From the NCBI RefSeq assembly GCF_963678635.1, contig NC_087064.1:67754025-67818024 (forward strand): DNA of 64,000 nt. The letters run 5' to 3'. Under the pieces are notes generated by a model that saw only the letters and a list, made by a program, of their open reading frames with translations, was not told the origin of the DNA and ran no database searches. This document shows positions 20,124 through 30,115 of this stretch, piece by piece. The position numbers and the translations under genes are program-made. Each line of letters starts with the position of its first letter. Position 1 is the first letter of the stretch. The stretch is from Symsagittifera roscoffensis. Lineage: Eukaryota; Xenacoelomorpha; Acoela; Convolutidae.

Positions 20124-21784
20124 CTATTTCGATTATTGGAGTAGTTTCTATTTCTATTGTATGATGAGTTTCGTGAATGATTGTTTGGATAGTAATTATT
20201 CCTTGATTGGGAATTAGATCTAGAAACAAATCGTGTTGTATTCGAATTTGATCTGGAGTAGTTATTTCGGCTATTTGGTCTATTGTAATGATTTTGTGAC
20301 GAATTTTGTGTATTTCTTCGTTCTGGCGATCTTCCTCTATAACTTGAGTTATATGGTGATTGAGTTCTCGTGTAATTGGTATTGTTCGGAAGTGGTTTTC
20401 CTGAATTGTTGTTGCTGTATACATTTTTGTTCGGTTGATTTTGATCTTTTTTCATGTACTGATAGAATGATTTATTTGGTTCTTTATATTTTTGAGGTTT
20501 GTTTTGATTGTCCTGTTGTTTTTGTCTACATTCAGAAATACTATGTCCGTATCGTCGGCAATAATTACACCATTTTTTGAAAGATGGTTTGCCTTTAAAG
20601 TTTGGGTGCTTTTCATAAATATTGAGTATTTCAGTGATTTTTTCAACGAGGTCTGTATCTGATTCCTGTATATTGTTGATATTTGTGGTATTTGTTTCAA
20701 TTCGGTTAACATATTGTAATTTCAGATTTTCTGTTTCTTCAAGTTTCATTGTGATTTCCGCTTGCTCTAGTTTGTCTACTAGTTTTCGAAAATCTAAATC
20801 GGGCTCTCGAATTGAGGAGGGATGGGATGCTCTCTTTTTTATTGCTATTTTCCTTAATTGAGGTGTTAAGGTCATCATTAAGATTTCTGTCATTTTTGTG
20901 TTTTTATAGTCGTGTGTATTTAATGAATATGCTTTTCGAACTAGTGTTTCGATACGTACTGCTAATTGTTTGATGGTTTCATTTGGTAATCTGCGAATTT
21001 CATTACATAAAACTCTTTGTTGTTGTTTGTTCCTCTCGGAGTCAAACATTTTTGAAAATTCTTGTGTAAATCTTTTCCAGTTTGATTTTATTTCTATAGG
21101 CAATACTGAAAACCATTTTTGGGCTGCGCCGTCTAAGGTTGTCTGTATCAACGCTGTGCGTCGATGTATCCAATTTTGATGTAGTGGCGTATTAATTGGT
21201 TCAGGTCCTATATTTAAAATTAAATTTGCTGTTACTGCATTTAAATAATCTTCTACAGAATATTCAGGGTCTGTTCCTGTGAATACCATTAATGGTTTGT
21301 TTGATGTTATTGATGATCCACCCATAAGGTATGGATTCATTGTCATTTGTAATGATTCTGCTGCATTTGGCATTTGTGAAAAATTTGAAAGTTGATTTTT
21401 TGTTATTTCGTGTTGTTGAAGGTAATATGGAAGTGGTATTTCATTTTGCATTTGTGTTGGTTGATACGAATGTGTAATCATTGGGTTTTGTGGCTGAATT
21501 GGTTGAAAAGATTGTGTATTAATTGGGTTTTGCATTTGTATTGGTTGTTGATTTTGTGTATCTATTTGATGTGGGGAAAAAATCCTATGATATGTATATG
21601 GTTTTTGCACTCCTTGTCCACGATATTCTTGAGTATATGGTGCAAATATATCTGATTGTAAATAATCATACTCAGAGGATAGGTAATCCGTTTGATGAGG
21701 TGCTTGTTTTTTATTTTTTATTCTGTTGAAAGAATGGGTAATTTTCGCTACGATCCTGTGGAGGATGTGAATTAGTTTGAAAAT
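20024..21784 (-). CDS. gag: Gag: capsid region and CCHC nucleocapsid
   Basis: The frame opens at 21784 and overlaps ORF1 by about 74 bases in the +1 frame. It has no ATG at its start; the first possible initiator near 21610 is a GTG. It begins with Pro/Gln/Asn-rich repeats ('NPINTQ', 'QPIQ' types), then a retrotransposon-gag capsid-like stretch around 'LDGAAQKWFSVLP' and 'WKRFTQEFSKMF'. A single CX2CX4HX4C knuckle follows at 20528-20569. The end is a long Asn/Arg/Ser/Tyr-rich basic tail suited to RNA binding. It ends in the 20.0-20.1 kb overlap with pol. Expression by +1 shift from ORF1, or by internal initiation, is inferred. Confidence 0.85.
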   Translation of the reverse strand: MFKLIHILHRIVAKITHSFNRIKNKKQAPHQTDYLSSEYDYLQSDIFAPYTQEYRGQGVQKPYTYHRIFSPHQIDTQNQQPIQMQNPINTQSFQPIQPQNPMITHSYQPTQMQNEIPLPYYLQQHEITKNQLSNFSQMPNAAESLQMTMNPYLMGGSSITSNKPLMVFTGTDPEYSVEDYLNAVTANLILNIGPEPINTPLHQNWIHRRTALIQTTLDGAAQKWFSVLPIEIKSNWKRFTQEFSKMFDSERNKQQQRVLCNEIRRLPNETIKQLAVRIETLVRKAYSLNTHDYKNTKMTEILMMTLTPQLRKIAIKKRASHPSSIREPDLDFRKLVDKLEQAEITMKLEETENLKLQYVNRIETNTTNINNIQESDTDLVEKITEILNIYEKHPNFKGKPSFKKWCNYCRRYGHSISECRQKQQDNQNKPQKYKEPNKSFYQYMKKDQNQPNKNVYSNNNSGKPLPNNTNYTRTQSPYNSSYRGRSPERRNTQNSSQNHYNRPNSRNNYSRSNSNTTRFVSRSNSQSRNNYYPNNHSRNSSYNRNRNYSNNRNRSYSNNRNQNYPNNRSFTIITLNPSILHKLHKT

Positions 21785-23102
21785 TTACTGAGTTGGTTGT
21801 TGCCATTGGATTATCCCAATAGCGAGATTTTATCTGATTATTATTATTTTTTCGTGGGGGATAGTTTGTTTTTGATGAATGAGTATAATTATAATTGTGT
21901 TCCGCAAAATTGTTTCTTGTGAACGTTCTGCGTGTTTTTGACGGTATTGTCATGGGTCTATATGTTTGATAATCCATTTGTGAATATTTTGGAGCAACCG
22001 AAGGTTTAACGGTTGATTGTAAGGTTACCTGTGCTAGTGAAGTGTTTGTATTTCTTGGTGTTGTTAAATTTGGACGTATTGGTGAAATACTTTGTTGTGT
22101 AGTTGTTGTTGTTTGTACAATTTCTTCATTTATGAAGTGTGATGGTGTCTGAATATCTTGCTGAGTGAGATTCCTAGTTCCATTAAGGTTTTCATTGTGT
22201 ATGACGGTCGAGTTTAAGCTGTTATTTCGCGTATCAGGTAGAAATGTATTGTAGTTTAATGGTGTTGCATCAATGGTTAATGGTACTACTCTTACATAAT
22301 CTCTTGTATAAGATATTGTACTTATTGCTTGACTTGCAATTGATTGTGGGATATTTGTAAATGCATAATGAGACCATTCGGGGTCCCAAACGTAGTCTGG
22401 ATGTTCTGTGATGGCGGTATCATCGTTTGAATTTTGAGGTCTGAAATTTTTTCTTGCTTGTGAGATTAAATCTATATTATGTGTGAAATAATCTATTATA
22501 AACCATGCCAAAATTTTTTGTAAGTCATGTTTTGTATGTTGTGAAACATCATCTTTAGTGAAATTTTCTTTAATTATATGTAGAAAAGTTGAAAATAGTG
22601 TGATTTCATGTCGTACCCTTATATGTTTAGATGTCTCTGTCGGTGAGACACTTGGGATTGGAATTTCGTTTTCTAATATTGAGATATAACTATATATTAT
22701 GGCAAAAACTTCATTAGTGAATATGGAGTTTGCTGTTTGTGAGTTATGATATTGTATGCTTTTTATGTATTCTGAGAATAGTTTTGAAAATTCTAAATCA
22801 AGGTCGTCTGTTTGAATTACATATTTGTGGTGATTCGGGTTTGGTGAGCTGAATTCTATGGTGTAGATTCCGTATTGTTGTGTTAAATTACATATATCTT
22901 TCAGATAGTGATCAAAAATTTGTCTTTTGATCTTTACATCTGGGAACTCTGCTTTACATGGGCTGATTCCGGGTTCAAATAAATTTAGGAGTAAATTCTT
23001 GCAAAGTATATGCTGCCCTCTATCATTGGGTGCACCTACGAGGAAGGGGTAGATATCGTCATCATCTGGACTATCTTCAATTGGGGTGTGTGTTTGGCTC
23101 AT
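21711..23102 (-). CDS. ORF1, 463-aa protein ahead of Gag
   Basis: ATG at 23100-23102, uninterrupted to TAA at 21711-21713. The first 25 residues are acidic ('DSPDDDDIYPF'), residues about 30-260 look globular and helical, and residues 290-463 are Asn/Thr/Gln-rich and increasingly basic. There is no zinc knuckle and no capsid signature, so it is not a duplicate of the downstream Gag frame. It may be the matrix part of a split Gag, because the Gag frame overlaps its end by +1 with no ATG, or a separate protein. The stop codon sits in an A-rich run (AATAAAAAATAAAAAAC), which could promote slippage. No family recognised. Confidence 0.75.
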   Translation of the reverse strand: MSQTHTPIEDSPDDDDIYPFLVGAPNDRGQHILCKNLLLNLFEPGISPCKAEFPDVKIKRQIFDHYLKDICNLTQQYGIYTIEFSSPNPNHHKYVIQTDDLDLEFSKLFSEYIKSIQYHNSQTANSIFTNEVFAIIYSYISILENEIPIPSVSPTETSKHIRVRHEITLFSTFLHIIKENFTKDDVSQHTKHDLQKILAWFIIDYFTHNIDLISQARKNFRPQNSNDDTAITEHPDYVWDPEWSHYAFTNIPQSIASQAISTISYTRDYVRVVPLTIDATPLNYNTFLPDTRNNSLNSTVIHNENLNGTRNLTQQDIQTPSHFINEEIVQTTTTTQQSISPIRPNLTTPRNTNTSLAQVTLQSTVKPSVAPKYSQMDYQTYRPMTIPSKTRRTFTRNNFAEHNYNYTHSSKTNYPPRKNNNNQIKSRYWDNPMATTNSVNFQTNSHPPQDRSENYPFFQQNKK

Positions 23103-23394
23103 TTTTTCGTTTAATGACTGTTAATAGGTAATTATCGATATGTCTAATTGGTTGATTCCAATTATATAAATGTACTGGTTTGTGTTTATATTGCTTTTTT
23201 ATTCTTCTTTTTCCTCTTTTTGATGAATTTGAAGTTGTTTCTGAGTCGGAAAAATATAATTGATCGTGAATGGGGCAATTTTTATCTATAGATTCTTTTA
23301 ATTTATAAAGTTCGTCTAGATTGCTGGCTTCTGATTCTGAAAATACGTTTCTATTTTTGGAAAATCTTTTTCGTGTTATTTTTTTTTTGTTTGT
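23077..23394 (-). CDS. ORF0, small basic frame overlapping ORF1 start
   Basis: 105 open codons without ATG, ending at TGA 23077-23079, 26 bases inside ORF1. The first half is acidic with Ser and Glu, the second holds a basic cluster 'KRGKRRIKKQYK' resembling a nuclear localisation or RNA-binding signal. It could be a coding exon of a spliced regulatory protein or a non-functional open stretch. Not recognised. Confidence 0.35.
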   Translation of the reverse strand, partial: TNKKKITRKRFSKNRNVFSESEASNLDELYKLKESIDKNCPIHDQLYFSDSETTSNSSKRGKRRIKKQYKHKPVHLYNWNQPIRHIDNYLLTVIKRKNEPNTHPN

Positions 23395-24473
23395 TTATTA
23401 TTTTCCTTTATAGTGTTTGTCGTTTTGTTCTAATATATCCAACTGTTTGTGTATGAGGTGTGATTACAAGGTCGTATTTTTTGTTATCTATTTCACAGTT
23501 GTGTAAAACGATTGTTTGTTTATTTCCTAGATTTTTAAATGACATAAGGTTTAGGATGACGGATGCAAAAAGTTGTTAGATGATTTCTATTTTCTTAAAT
23601 TGTTAGTCCTTACGATTTTTTGGTTAGCTTAACCTGGGTCTATTTCTTCAGGGTTGGAGAGAAAAGTATATCGATTCCGAAGAATGATTTTTTACTTTCT
23701 CTTGGCTAATATAAGCTAAGGTGTTAACTTACTTAATCTTACTTAGGGGTAATGATTGTGTTCAAGGGTTGGAGAATAGTAAATCGATCCACAAGGTTCA
23801 GGTATAATTAGAACGCGAGTAGTTCGTTAGATACTATTTTAAACTGACTAAGTCTATGATTTATCCTGGGTCTTGATAAGAGGAGGGTTCAAGTGAAGGA
23901 TGAATAACCGAAGTTCTTCACTGTTTATCCTAATTTGAATGATTAGTGTTGTTCAAAAATTTCTATTAGTCTTGGGTTTTTTGAAAGGGTTGGATAGTGA
24001 ATCGACGTTTGAGGTCGTTAGACACTAGCTAAGTGGGTGGGGGAGAACAAAATTGTTCTTTTTGATCCAAGGATAGGCCTTGATGATCAAGTTTAAATTT
24101 AATTAAATAGAAAATGAATTAAGATCCAAGGATAAGCCTTGATGATCTGATTTTAAGATTAAGTGAATATAAGTTCAAAATGGTTTATATTTATTTAAGA
24201 AAAGATTTAGTGTTTTAATGATATTAGTGAGTTTATGATTGCTGTTATATTTTAGGTGATGAAGCTGGGACAACTGATGATTTTATAATTACTAACAGTT
24301 TATTGTCATGCTACTAATTTTTATTTTGATTTTCAATAAATATTTTTCAAACATGTTTTTTATAATACTGCAGAATTTTAGGAAAACGATCTGAGATCTT
24401 TTTATCAATCGTTATTGTATATTAATAGTTTTGTTTAGCGCCTGAAATGATTATGAAGGTTGACTTCAAGATT
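23395..24473 (-). other. Long 5' leader of the retroelement
   Basis: About 1.1 kb with no long frame. Short direct repeats are visible: 'gatccaaggata.gccttgatgatc' at 24064-24088 and 24123-24147, and a 'gggttgga...atcga' motif at about 23651, 23766 and 23987. A leader of this size between primer site and first genes is expected to hold packaging signals and a splice donor, but no specific site can be assigned. Confidence 0.5.
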
Positions 24474-24707
24474 TTATGTTTGTAAATGAAAATCTAAATT
24501 CTTTGCTAATAAAATTCTAAATATAAAAGTCTGTGTTGGCTTTTGCCGTACTATCATATAACTATTTGGTAAGTTTCTACTTTGTCGTATGTCGTCTCTG
24601 GTTCGAGGTCTTCTTGTAATTCCGGGTAGTTCTGTTATCGTTCGGAATATTGGCTCTGATCTATTGAGTCGTAGAGACATTTCGATTAAATTATCGTCGT
24701 ATAACAT
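24474..24707 (-). CDS. Leader ORF next to the primer site
   Basis: ATG at 24707 gives 77 codons of charged, Arg/Leu/Asp-rich sequence. The same frame is open upstream through the primer-binding site to a TGA inside the LTR (about 24822), so 115 codons are open in all. It is the first ORF of the genomic RNA. It may be a small leader peptide, or the first exon of a spliced envelope-side protein. No family is recognised and the short length makes chance possible. Confidence 0.35.
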   Translation of the reverse strand: MLYDDNLIEMSLRLNRSEPIFRTITELPGITRRPRTRDDIRQSRNLPNSYMIVRQKPTQTFIFRILLAKNLDFHLQT

Positions 24708-24767
24708 TTTAAAAATGTTTTGTCTAAATTCTAATCTATTTTTGGTTAATTCTAAGCTATTAAGGTC

Positions 24768-24792
24768 TTGTTCGAGACTTATGGTCGCACCA
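24768..24792 (-). promoter_or_regulatory. Putative tRNA primer-binding site
   Basis: On +, the sequence ending at 24792 reads like a tRNA 3' end: a TTCGA T-loop core followed by a stem-like stretch and ...GCACCA. On - this is TGGTGCGACCATAAG, starting two bases after the LTR's CA. The spacing between the T-loop and CCA is about one base off the canonical length. The particular tRNA is not identified. Confidence 0.65.
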
Positions 24793-24794
24793 GA

Positions 24795-25204
24795 TGAGTT
24801 ATGACCGATGTGGTTAACTCATAGAGTAACTTCGGATAGGGTACACCGTCTGCTCGTCACGCTATCTTATTTTCGGCCGGATAGATTCGTGCAACTTCTT
24901 AGTCTAATACCGATCCTAATCTTACTCTTATACTATCTAGTCTCAGGTTGTTTAACTAGTCTCTGCTAGGCTCAATAGATCTAGGGTATACTGGTTTATT
25001 GCGGCTGCTGAAGTTCCTTAGGAGAGGCAACTAAATTCTAAGTTAAATTCAAATCTCTCTGGTGCTGAAATTACAAGTAATTTCAGCACTTACAAATAAG
25101 TGGTTTGTTAGTTAGATGGATCATGATTGGTTAATATTAAATACTTTACAGTGGTAAAATATCTAATTTATCCAATCATAAAATGTAGTTTAGATCAGGT
25201 TCCA
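24795..25204 (-). repeat. 5' LTR of the large retroelement
   Basis: 410 bp, near-identical to 6024-6433. It must carry the promoter and poly(A) signals. No canonical TATA box is obvious to me on -. Confidence 0.92.
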
Positions 25205-25475
25205 TTTTCCTTGGAAATATTTAAGAAATCTGGTTGTAGCCAAAAAATACTTAACAAGGAGCCAAAAACTTAGCAGAACCTGTAAAAAACCTTTACAATT
25301 TTAGTTTTTGTGCAATGGACATAATTTTGATAAATAACTTTGTAGAAAGATTTGATTCAAAGTGCGAGGAGACTTGAGAATTATGAACCAAAAGAAATTT
25401 ATCCGAAAAAAAATTGGGAACAATTTTTAGCAAAAAAATTAGGGATGTTTATGATTTATATTTGTCTATATTTAC

Positions 25476-25562
25476 CTCGAAGGGGGTCTACACATGACAT
25501 GTGGAGTCTTGGAGGTTGCTGGCTCATCATCAGAGGGCGGTCAAGTTCCCCCACACCAATAT
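25476..25562 (-). CDS. Possible phase-1 exon right of the retroelement
   Basis: On -, 'ttaacag' precedes 87 bases with no stop, followed by a good donor (GTAAAT). Both ends are phase 1, matching the phase-1 acceptor of the cysteine-rich exon at 5677-5813. It is more GC-rich than its flanks. The 28 whole codons show no domain. It could be an upstream exon of that gene across the retroelement, but this is tentative. Confidence 0.2.
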
Positions 25563-26984
25563 CTGTTAATATTATTGTTAACATTTTGCACTCGGAAAAG
25601 AGCGCTAAATAAGTGCCAAGTAATGTTGCCAAGATGATGAGTTATACAAACAAGACTGCTCGCATAGGAGGCCAAAGCTCTGTGTTTTACGCTTGCTTTT
25701 AAGGCCAGTTAAATAATTAAAAATGAAAATGATGAAATAAGCGAAAAAAAGCAATTTTTTTTGTATTTTCTCGTTTTTATAGGATCTGAAAAGTAGTGGT
25801 GTACTGAGCGCCAACTTGAAAAGTTTTAAATTGTGATCTTTTTTTGTAAAGTGATCGTGGTTTGAAAGTTTCGAACAATTTGGGATAATTAACGTGCGCC
25901 ATATCTTTCGTGCCATTAAAACGTAAGCGGCAAATTAAATTGTTCCAACATGAATTTGGAGGCCAAAAATTGCTCACATTTTGTTATCAGACTGGAAATA
26001 TATCACTTTGAAATTTCCATAGCGTGGGAGTCGTTATTTTCTGCAAACATTTCTGCATTTAAAAAAAATAATTTATCGTTTGCAGTTGCCTAAAAGAGAA
26101 GTCGGACCTTTCTGATCTTTGCCCTGATGCAAGAAACCTTGTTTCATTTTTGATCAATTTGATCTGCTGCTGAAGCATGTTATAAAAACACAACATGCGG
26201 TCCGTTATTTTTCTGAGGTTTTCAAAATTCGCATCTTCGAACCCTCATCATTTTAACCAAAAATGATTGATTACAGGTGATTTTTCGTAAAAATTTAATG
26301 ATTCAGGCATAAACAACTAGAAATGTCACAAAAGCGCTAAATGAGGCTATCAGAACTAATTTTCCTTTCAGTAAAATTAGGTAAATTTTACCCGAAATCG
26401 GTTATTTTCATTTATAACGAATGTTCCTCGATTGCTAACTTGCTCAAAAATTTCAAAACGATTTTTCTGGACACCGGGAAACCTTTTTGGAAAACTTTTA
26501 ATGTTCGAATCACGACTAAAAGGGCTTCAATGAGATATATTACTCAACACAGTCCGTCAATTATTTTTTACTTACTGGTTTTGCGTGGAAAACAAAAACA
26601 CACACACAAATACAATGTTCCTTCCCATTTTCAATTGTCGGAATAATTACCGATGTAACCCATTGACAATAAAGTTGCAAGCTACAGTGGAACTCTCACT
26701 GTTTTTCAAATGATACAAGGCACATATTCTACCAGAATATTTGATTCGGCTTCTTAAACATGCCAGTTATAAGACAAATAGCGGAAATTTTAGGTTAGAT
26801 TGAAACTTAAACAAAATCACACTGTTTTGAGTTAGCGCTTTTTTTGATATGATCCTCGTTTTATTTAACACGCTTATAATTGTTTTTTAAACTTTTTTTG
26901 AACTTTCGGATTAGAATTCTAAATGAATTGGTATTAGTGGGAGAGCGTCAAAACTTATGTGAACTGTCGGACACTAGGCGCTTT
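25563..26984. other. No gene seen; partial repeat-family relic
   Basis: At about 25650 the motif 'caagactgctcg' begins a stretch resembling the start of the 27217-27752 family, then diverges. Otherwise AT-rich, no exon or RNA gene supported. Confidence 0.4.
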
Positions 26985-27215
26985 CATTATCCTCAAACTA
27001 AGTCTTAAAATAGTCCCAAACAAAGTCTGAGCATAGTCCCAAACAAAGTCAAAAGATAGTCTCAACCAATTTTTGATCAGAGTCTCGAACAAAATCTAAG
27101 CAGTGTCCCAAACTAAATCTGAACATCGACCAACCAAAGCGTCGTTATAGTCCTATGTGAAGACTGAACATAATTTCCAATGAAGTGCGAACTTTTTGCC
27201 AAACTATTTCTGAAT
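26985..27215. repeat. Degenerate minisatellite
   Basis: Imperfect units of about 20-24 bp around 'agtcccaaacaaagtctga' recur about ten times. A related short run is at 27955-28030 ('aaacaaagtctgagcatggcccc'). Confidence 0.6.
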
Positions 27216-27216
27216 A

Positions 27217-27752
27217 GTAACAAGACTGCTCGTATCAGGGCGAAGCCCTGAATGTTCCGACTGCCTTTTAAGGTTTTTTGGAGCAGTAAATATGTTAAAA
27301 AATTAAATTTATTAAAATAAAATGAAATTTTTTTTTCTAAAACTTGAACTTTTTTGTAAAAATCATCCACCCCACACGCCATATAAAATAGAAAAGGATA
27401 GATTTACCTCCTTGTAACAAATCAATTATGGCAAATAAACTTCTTTCAACCAATTTGGAACGAATTTAAGACGGATTAACTCTCAGCTTACGCGTTAATA
27501 GCACGAAATATATCGCGCGATAATTGTCCCAATTTGGCCAAAATGGCAATCTTTAAACCCCCATAAATTTACGAAAAATGATCACAGGTGAAATATCTTT
27601 TCAAATTTAGGCTCAAGACAATAATACCTTTTGAATAATAAATAAAAATTCCGTCAAAAATGGCTATTTAAAAAGTCGAAATTTGTCTCGAGAAAAAAAA
27701 ACCCATCCCGAGCACAAATATTCCGTTACTTTCGTTACGAAAGTCGGAACAA
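27217..27752. mobile_element. Dispersed non-autonomous element, full copy
   Basis: It starts 'aacaagactgctcgtatcagg' with a perfect hairpin CAGGGC-GAA-GCCCTG. TGTTCCGAC lies near the start (27251-27259) and its exact complement GTCGGAACA closes the element. A shortened relative lies at 42687-42985, sharing both ends and parts of the middle. No coding capacity. Whether SINE, MITE or other is unclear. Confidence 0.6.
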
Positions 27753-29360
27753 TAATAAATTGTTTTCAGGCTGGTATTTCTGTAGTGCTCTTATAAATCG
27801 CATTTACAACTACTAAAAAATAGCCTGAGAGATAGTCAAGAGACCTTTTGGTCTGTTTTCAGGCTTCTCTCAGCGGAAAAATTAAATTGTTCTCTTAACA
27901 ACATTCGATTTTCAGATTGAAAATAGATACACAAACAAGATGGAATACTGCTAAAACAAAGTCTGAGCATGGCCCCAATCAAACTCTGAACAGTCGTTGA
28001 ACTCTAAATATAGACCAACCGAAGTTTTTTTTAGTGATTGCAGGTCAGGGTAAAAGTACACCTGATCTTGAAAATACCCTCAATTAAATTCCGACTGAAA
28101 AAAGATACAATTTAAAATAATAGCTGTAGACACTTTAATCAGTAAATCTTTAGAAAAAATCTGCATATTAACAATTTCATTGATTTTGAATATATTTCAA
28201 TACGCTTTGCGAAAAACTATTTATTTTTCCAATATTTTAACAAACTTAAATTTTGTTTGAACTTACTCACTCAGAATCTAATAGTCTGAACATATCTAGC
28301 TGCGGTCCTCTCATTCGAGCCGAGTTTGTCGTTTTTATGTATCTACCGTATGAGTTGACCGATATCCGCCTTCAAAGTTGGACCCACTCAGGTCGACTTT
28401 GGTCAACCCTGGATGACTTTGGTAAATTTTTCTGATTCTTGTCGTCCTTGCTTCTAAGTGTTTTATGAATCAGGCTTTTCTTAATCATTGATTACTGTGA
28501 CTCAGAAACAAATTTAAGTGATCAGATTGTTCAGACATCGGAAGTTTTCCCTCAATTGTTTCCACCTAATGATCTGTACTTGTTTTTTCAACCAAAATGT
28601 GAGCAAATTTTCTTAAGATTGATGACTTAACCGAAAAAAAATATATTTATCTCACCACTACGCTTGATCGCAAAGTACAGAAGAAGAAGCATCCATTAAA
28701 TAACAGCAAATCAGTTTCAAAATGATTGAAAAAACTATAGCAAAGAACTAAAGGTGGATCTAGGTTTTTCTAAATCAAAAATGCCATCTTTGATAGTTTT
28801 ATACACACCCTCAAAACAGACGGGGGTTGAATTGCGAGCGGGTTGCATCCATTAGAGGGGAAGAAGACGAGGCTCTCCTCTCCCCTAATTCCGCCCTTGA
28901 AAAGAACCTGTTTTTCTTCACTGCTGAAAACAAAAACAAAAAAACAATAAAAAGTGATGGCTTGAAACTTCTTTAGTTTTTTATGGGAAAAAGTACGGGA
29001 TTGAACTTGGTAATATTTTATGAAAAAAATATCGTTTTCAAAAATGGATACGAAGCGTTTTTACTTTGTACAATGACTTAATCTCATCTTAGAGGGACGC
29101 GACCAAGACCATCTAGCAGTCTATCTCTAGCAAACAATTGATCCGACCATGTGTTTTCGTGTTTTAGTTTTCCACGCAAAATCAGGTACCATAAATCATC
29201 CTCAGACTGGCTCGAGTGATATATCATTCTAAAACCCTTTCAATTGTGATTCGAACGAAATGAGAAAAAACTCAAAAAATTCCCAGTATCGAGAAAAACC
29301 GGTTTAATATTTTTGATTTTTTGCCTAATTTCAAGCGAGTAACGTTTTTTTGGCCAAGTT
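27753..29360. other. No gene seen
   Basis: AT-rich DNA with poly(A/T) runs. The frames at 28253-28435 and 29240-29608 have no supporting splice or composition signals. Confidence 0.4.
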
Positions 29361-30115
29361 ACGTTTTTTATGTTGTGGATCGGTGCTGGTATGAAGATTT
29401 TGTTGAAATCGATGTTGATGATAATTAACCTAAAAGTTAGTTGGAATTTATAGCTGTTATCAGTGGGAAAATTATACATAAAAATAAGATATATCATTAG
29501 GGATAAATGTCTTTCTTGTTCTCGTGTTCCGATTTTTGGTAACTTTTCATCAAAATTACGTTCGACATATATAGCATTGCATTCATGATCAATATTGATT
29601 AGCATCATGAGAATCTATCAAAGTTGACCCATTGTGACAGATGATTAAACTCAACCGATAAAAAAAGACAGCAATAAATATAGAATCAGTTCTGAACCAA
29701 TTTATTACGCTTCAACAGATTGATTAAGTTCCTATTTGTCTCTTTAGGTTTCACATTAAGAGTTTTAGCTTTGATGATCTCTCAGAGCATCACATCCTAA
29801 TGTTTACTTGTGAACATGAGTCTTCTTGCAGCTTACCTTTTTCAGATTTGTTAGCGCAGAGATCTGCTTCCACGCTGATACTTCTACGAGGTATAAACGT
29901 TGGATCGTAGCAGGTATGGTGTACAGGGTTTATTGTTCATACTTACCCTGGTCTTTATTTAATGATGATTGTTTGAAGTTAGGAATGTCCATACTCGAGT
30001 AAAACCAGTATCTTCCGGCTTTTTACAACCCTTCTGTTAGAATAACACTTACCGATATCATCACTGCTGATCATGATAAATGAAAAAAGCCTTGTTAATC
30101 AAAGAATAGTGATGA

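Larger units (their letters stand above)
6024..25204 (-). mobile_element. Large env-bearing Ty3/gypsy-type LTR retrotransposon
   Basis: Two 410-bp direct repeats, each TG...CA, bound 19,181 bp. The flanks give a possible 4-bp TTTT target duplication (6020-6023, 25205-25208), weak because it is a homopolymer. Order on -: 5' LTR, tRNA-like primer site, leader ORF, ORF0, ORF1, gag, pol, integrase remnant, ORF3, envelope (duplicated), ORF-X, 3' noncoding, 3' LTR. The LTRs differ at one base by my reading (6223 A versus 24994 G), so insertion is recent. RT-RNase H order and the GPY/F module place it in the Ty3/gypsy (Metaviridae) group. It cannot integrate unaided because the integrase core is deleted. 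About 2.96 kb of its length is an internal tandem duplication. Confidence 0.9.

Noticed and set aside
20059-20424. 121-codon third-frame ORF in gag
   Set aside because: Shadow of the low-complexity Asn/Arg/Ser-rich gag tail.
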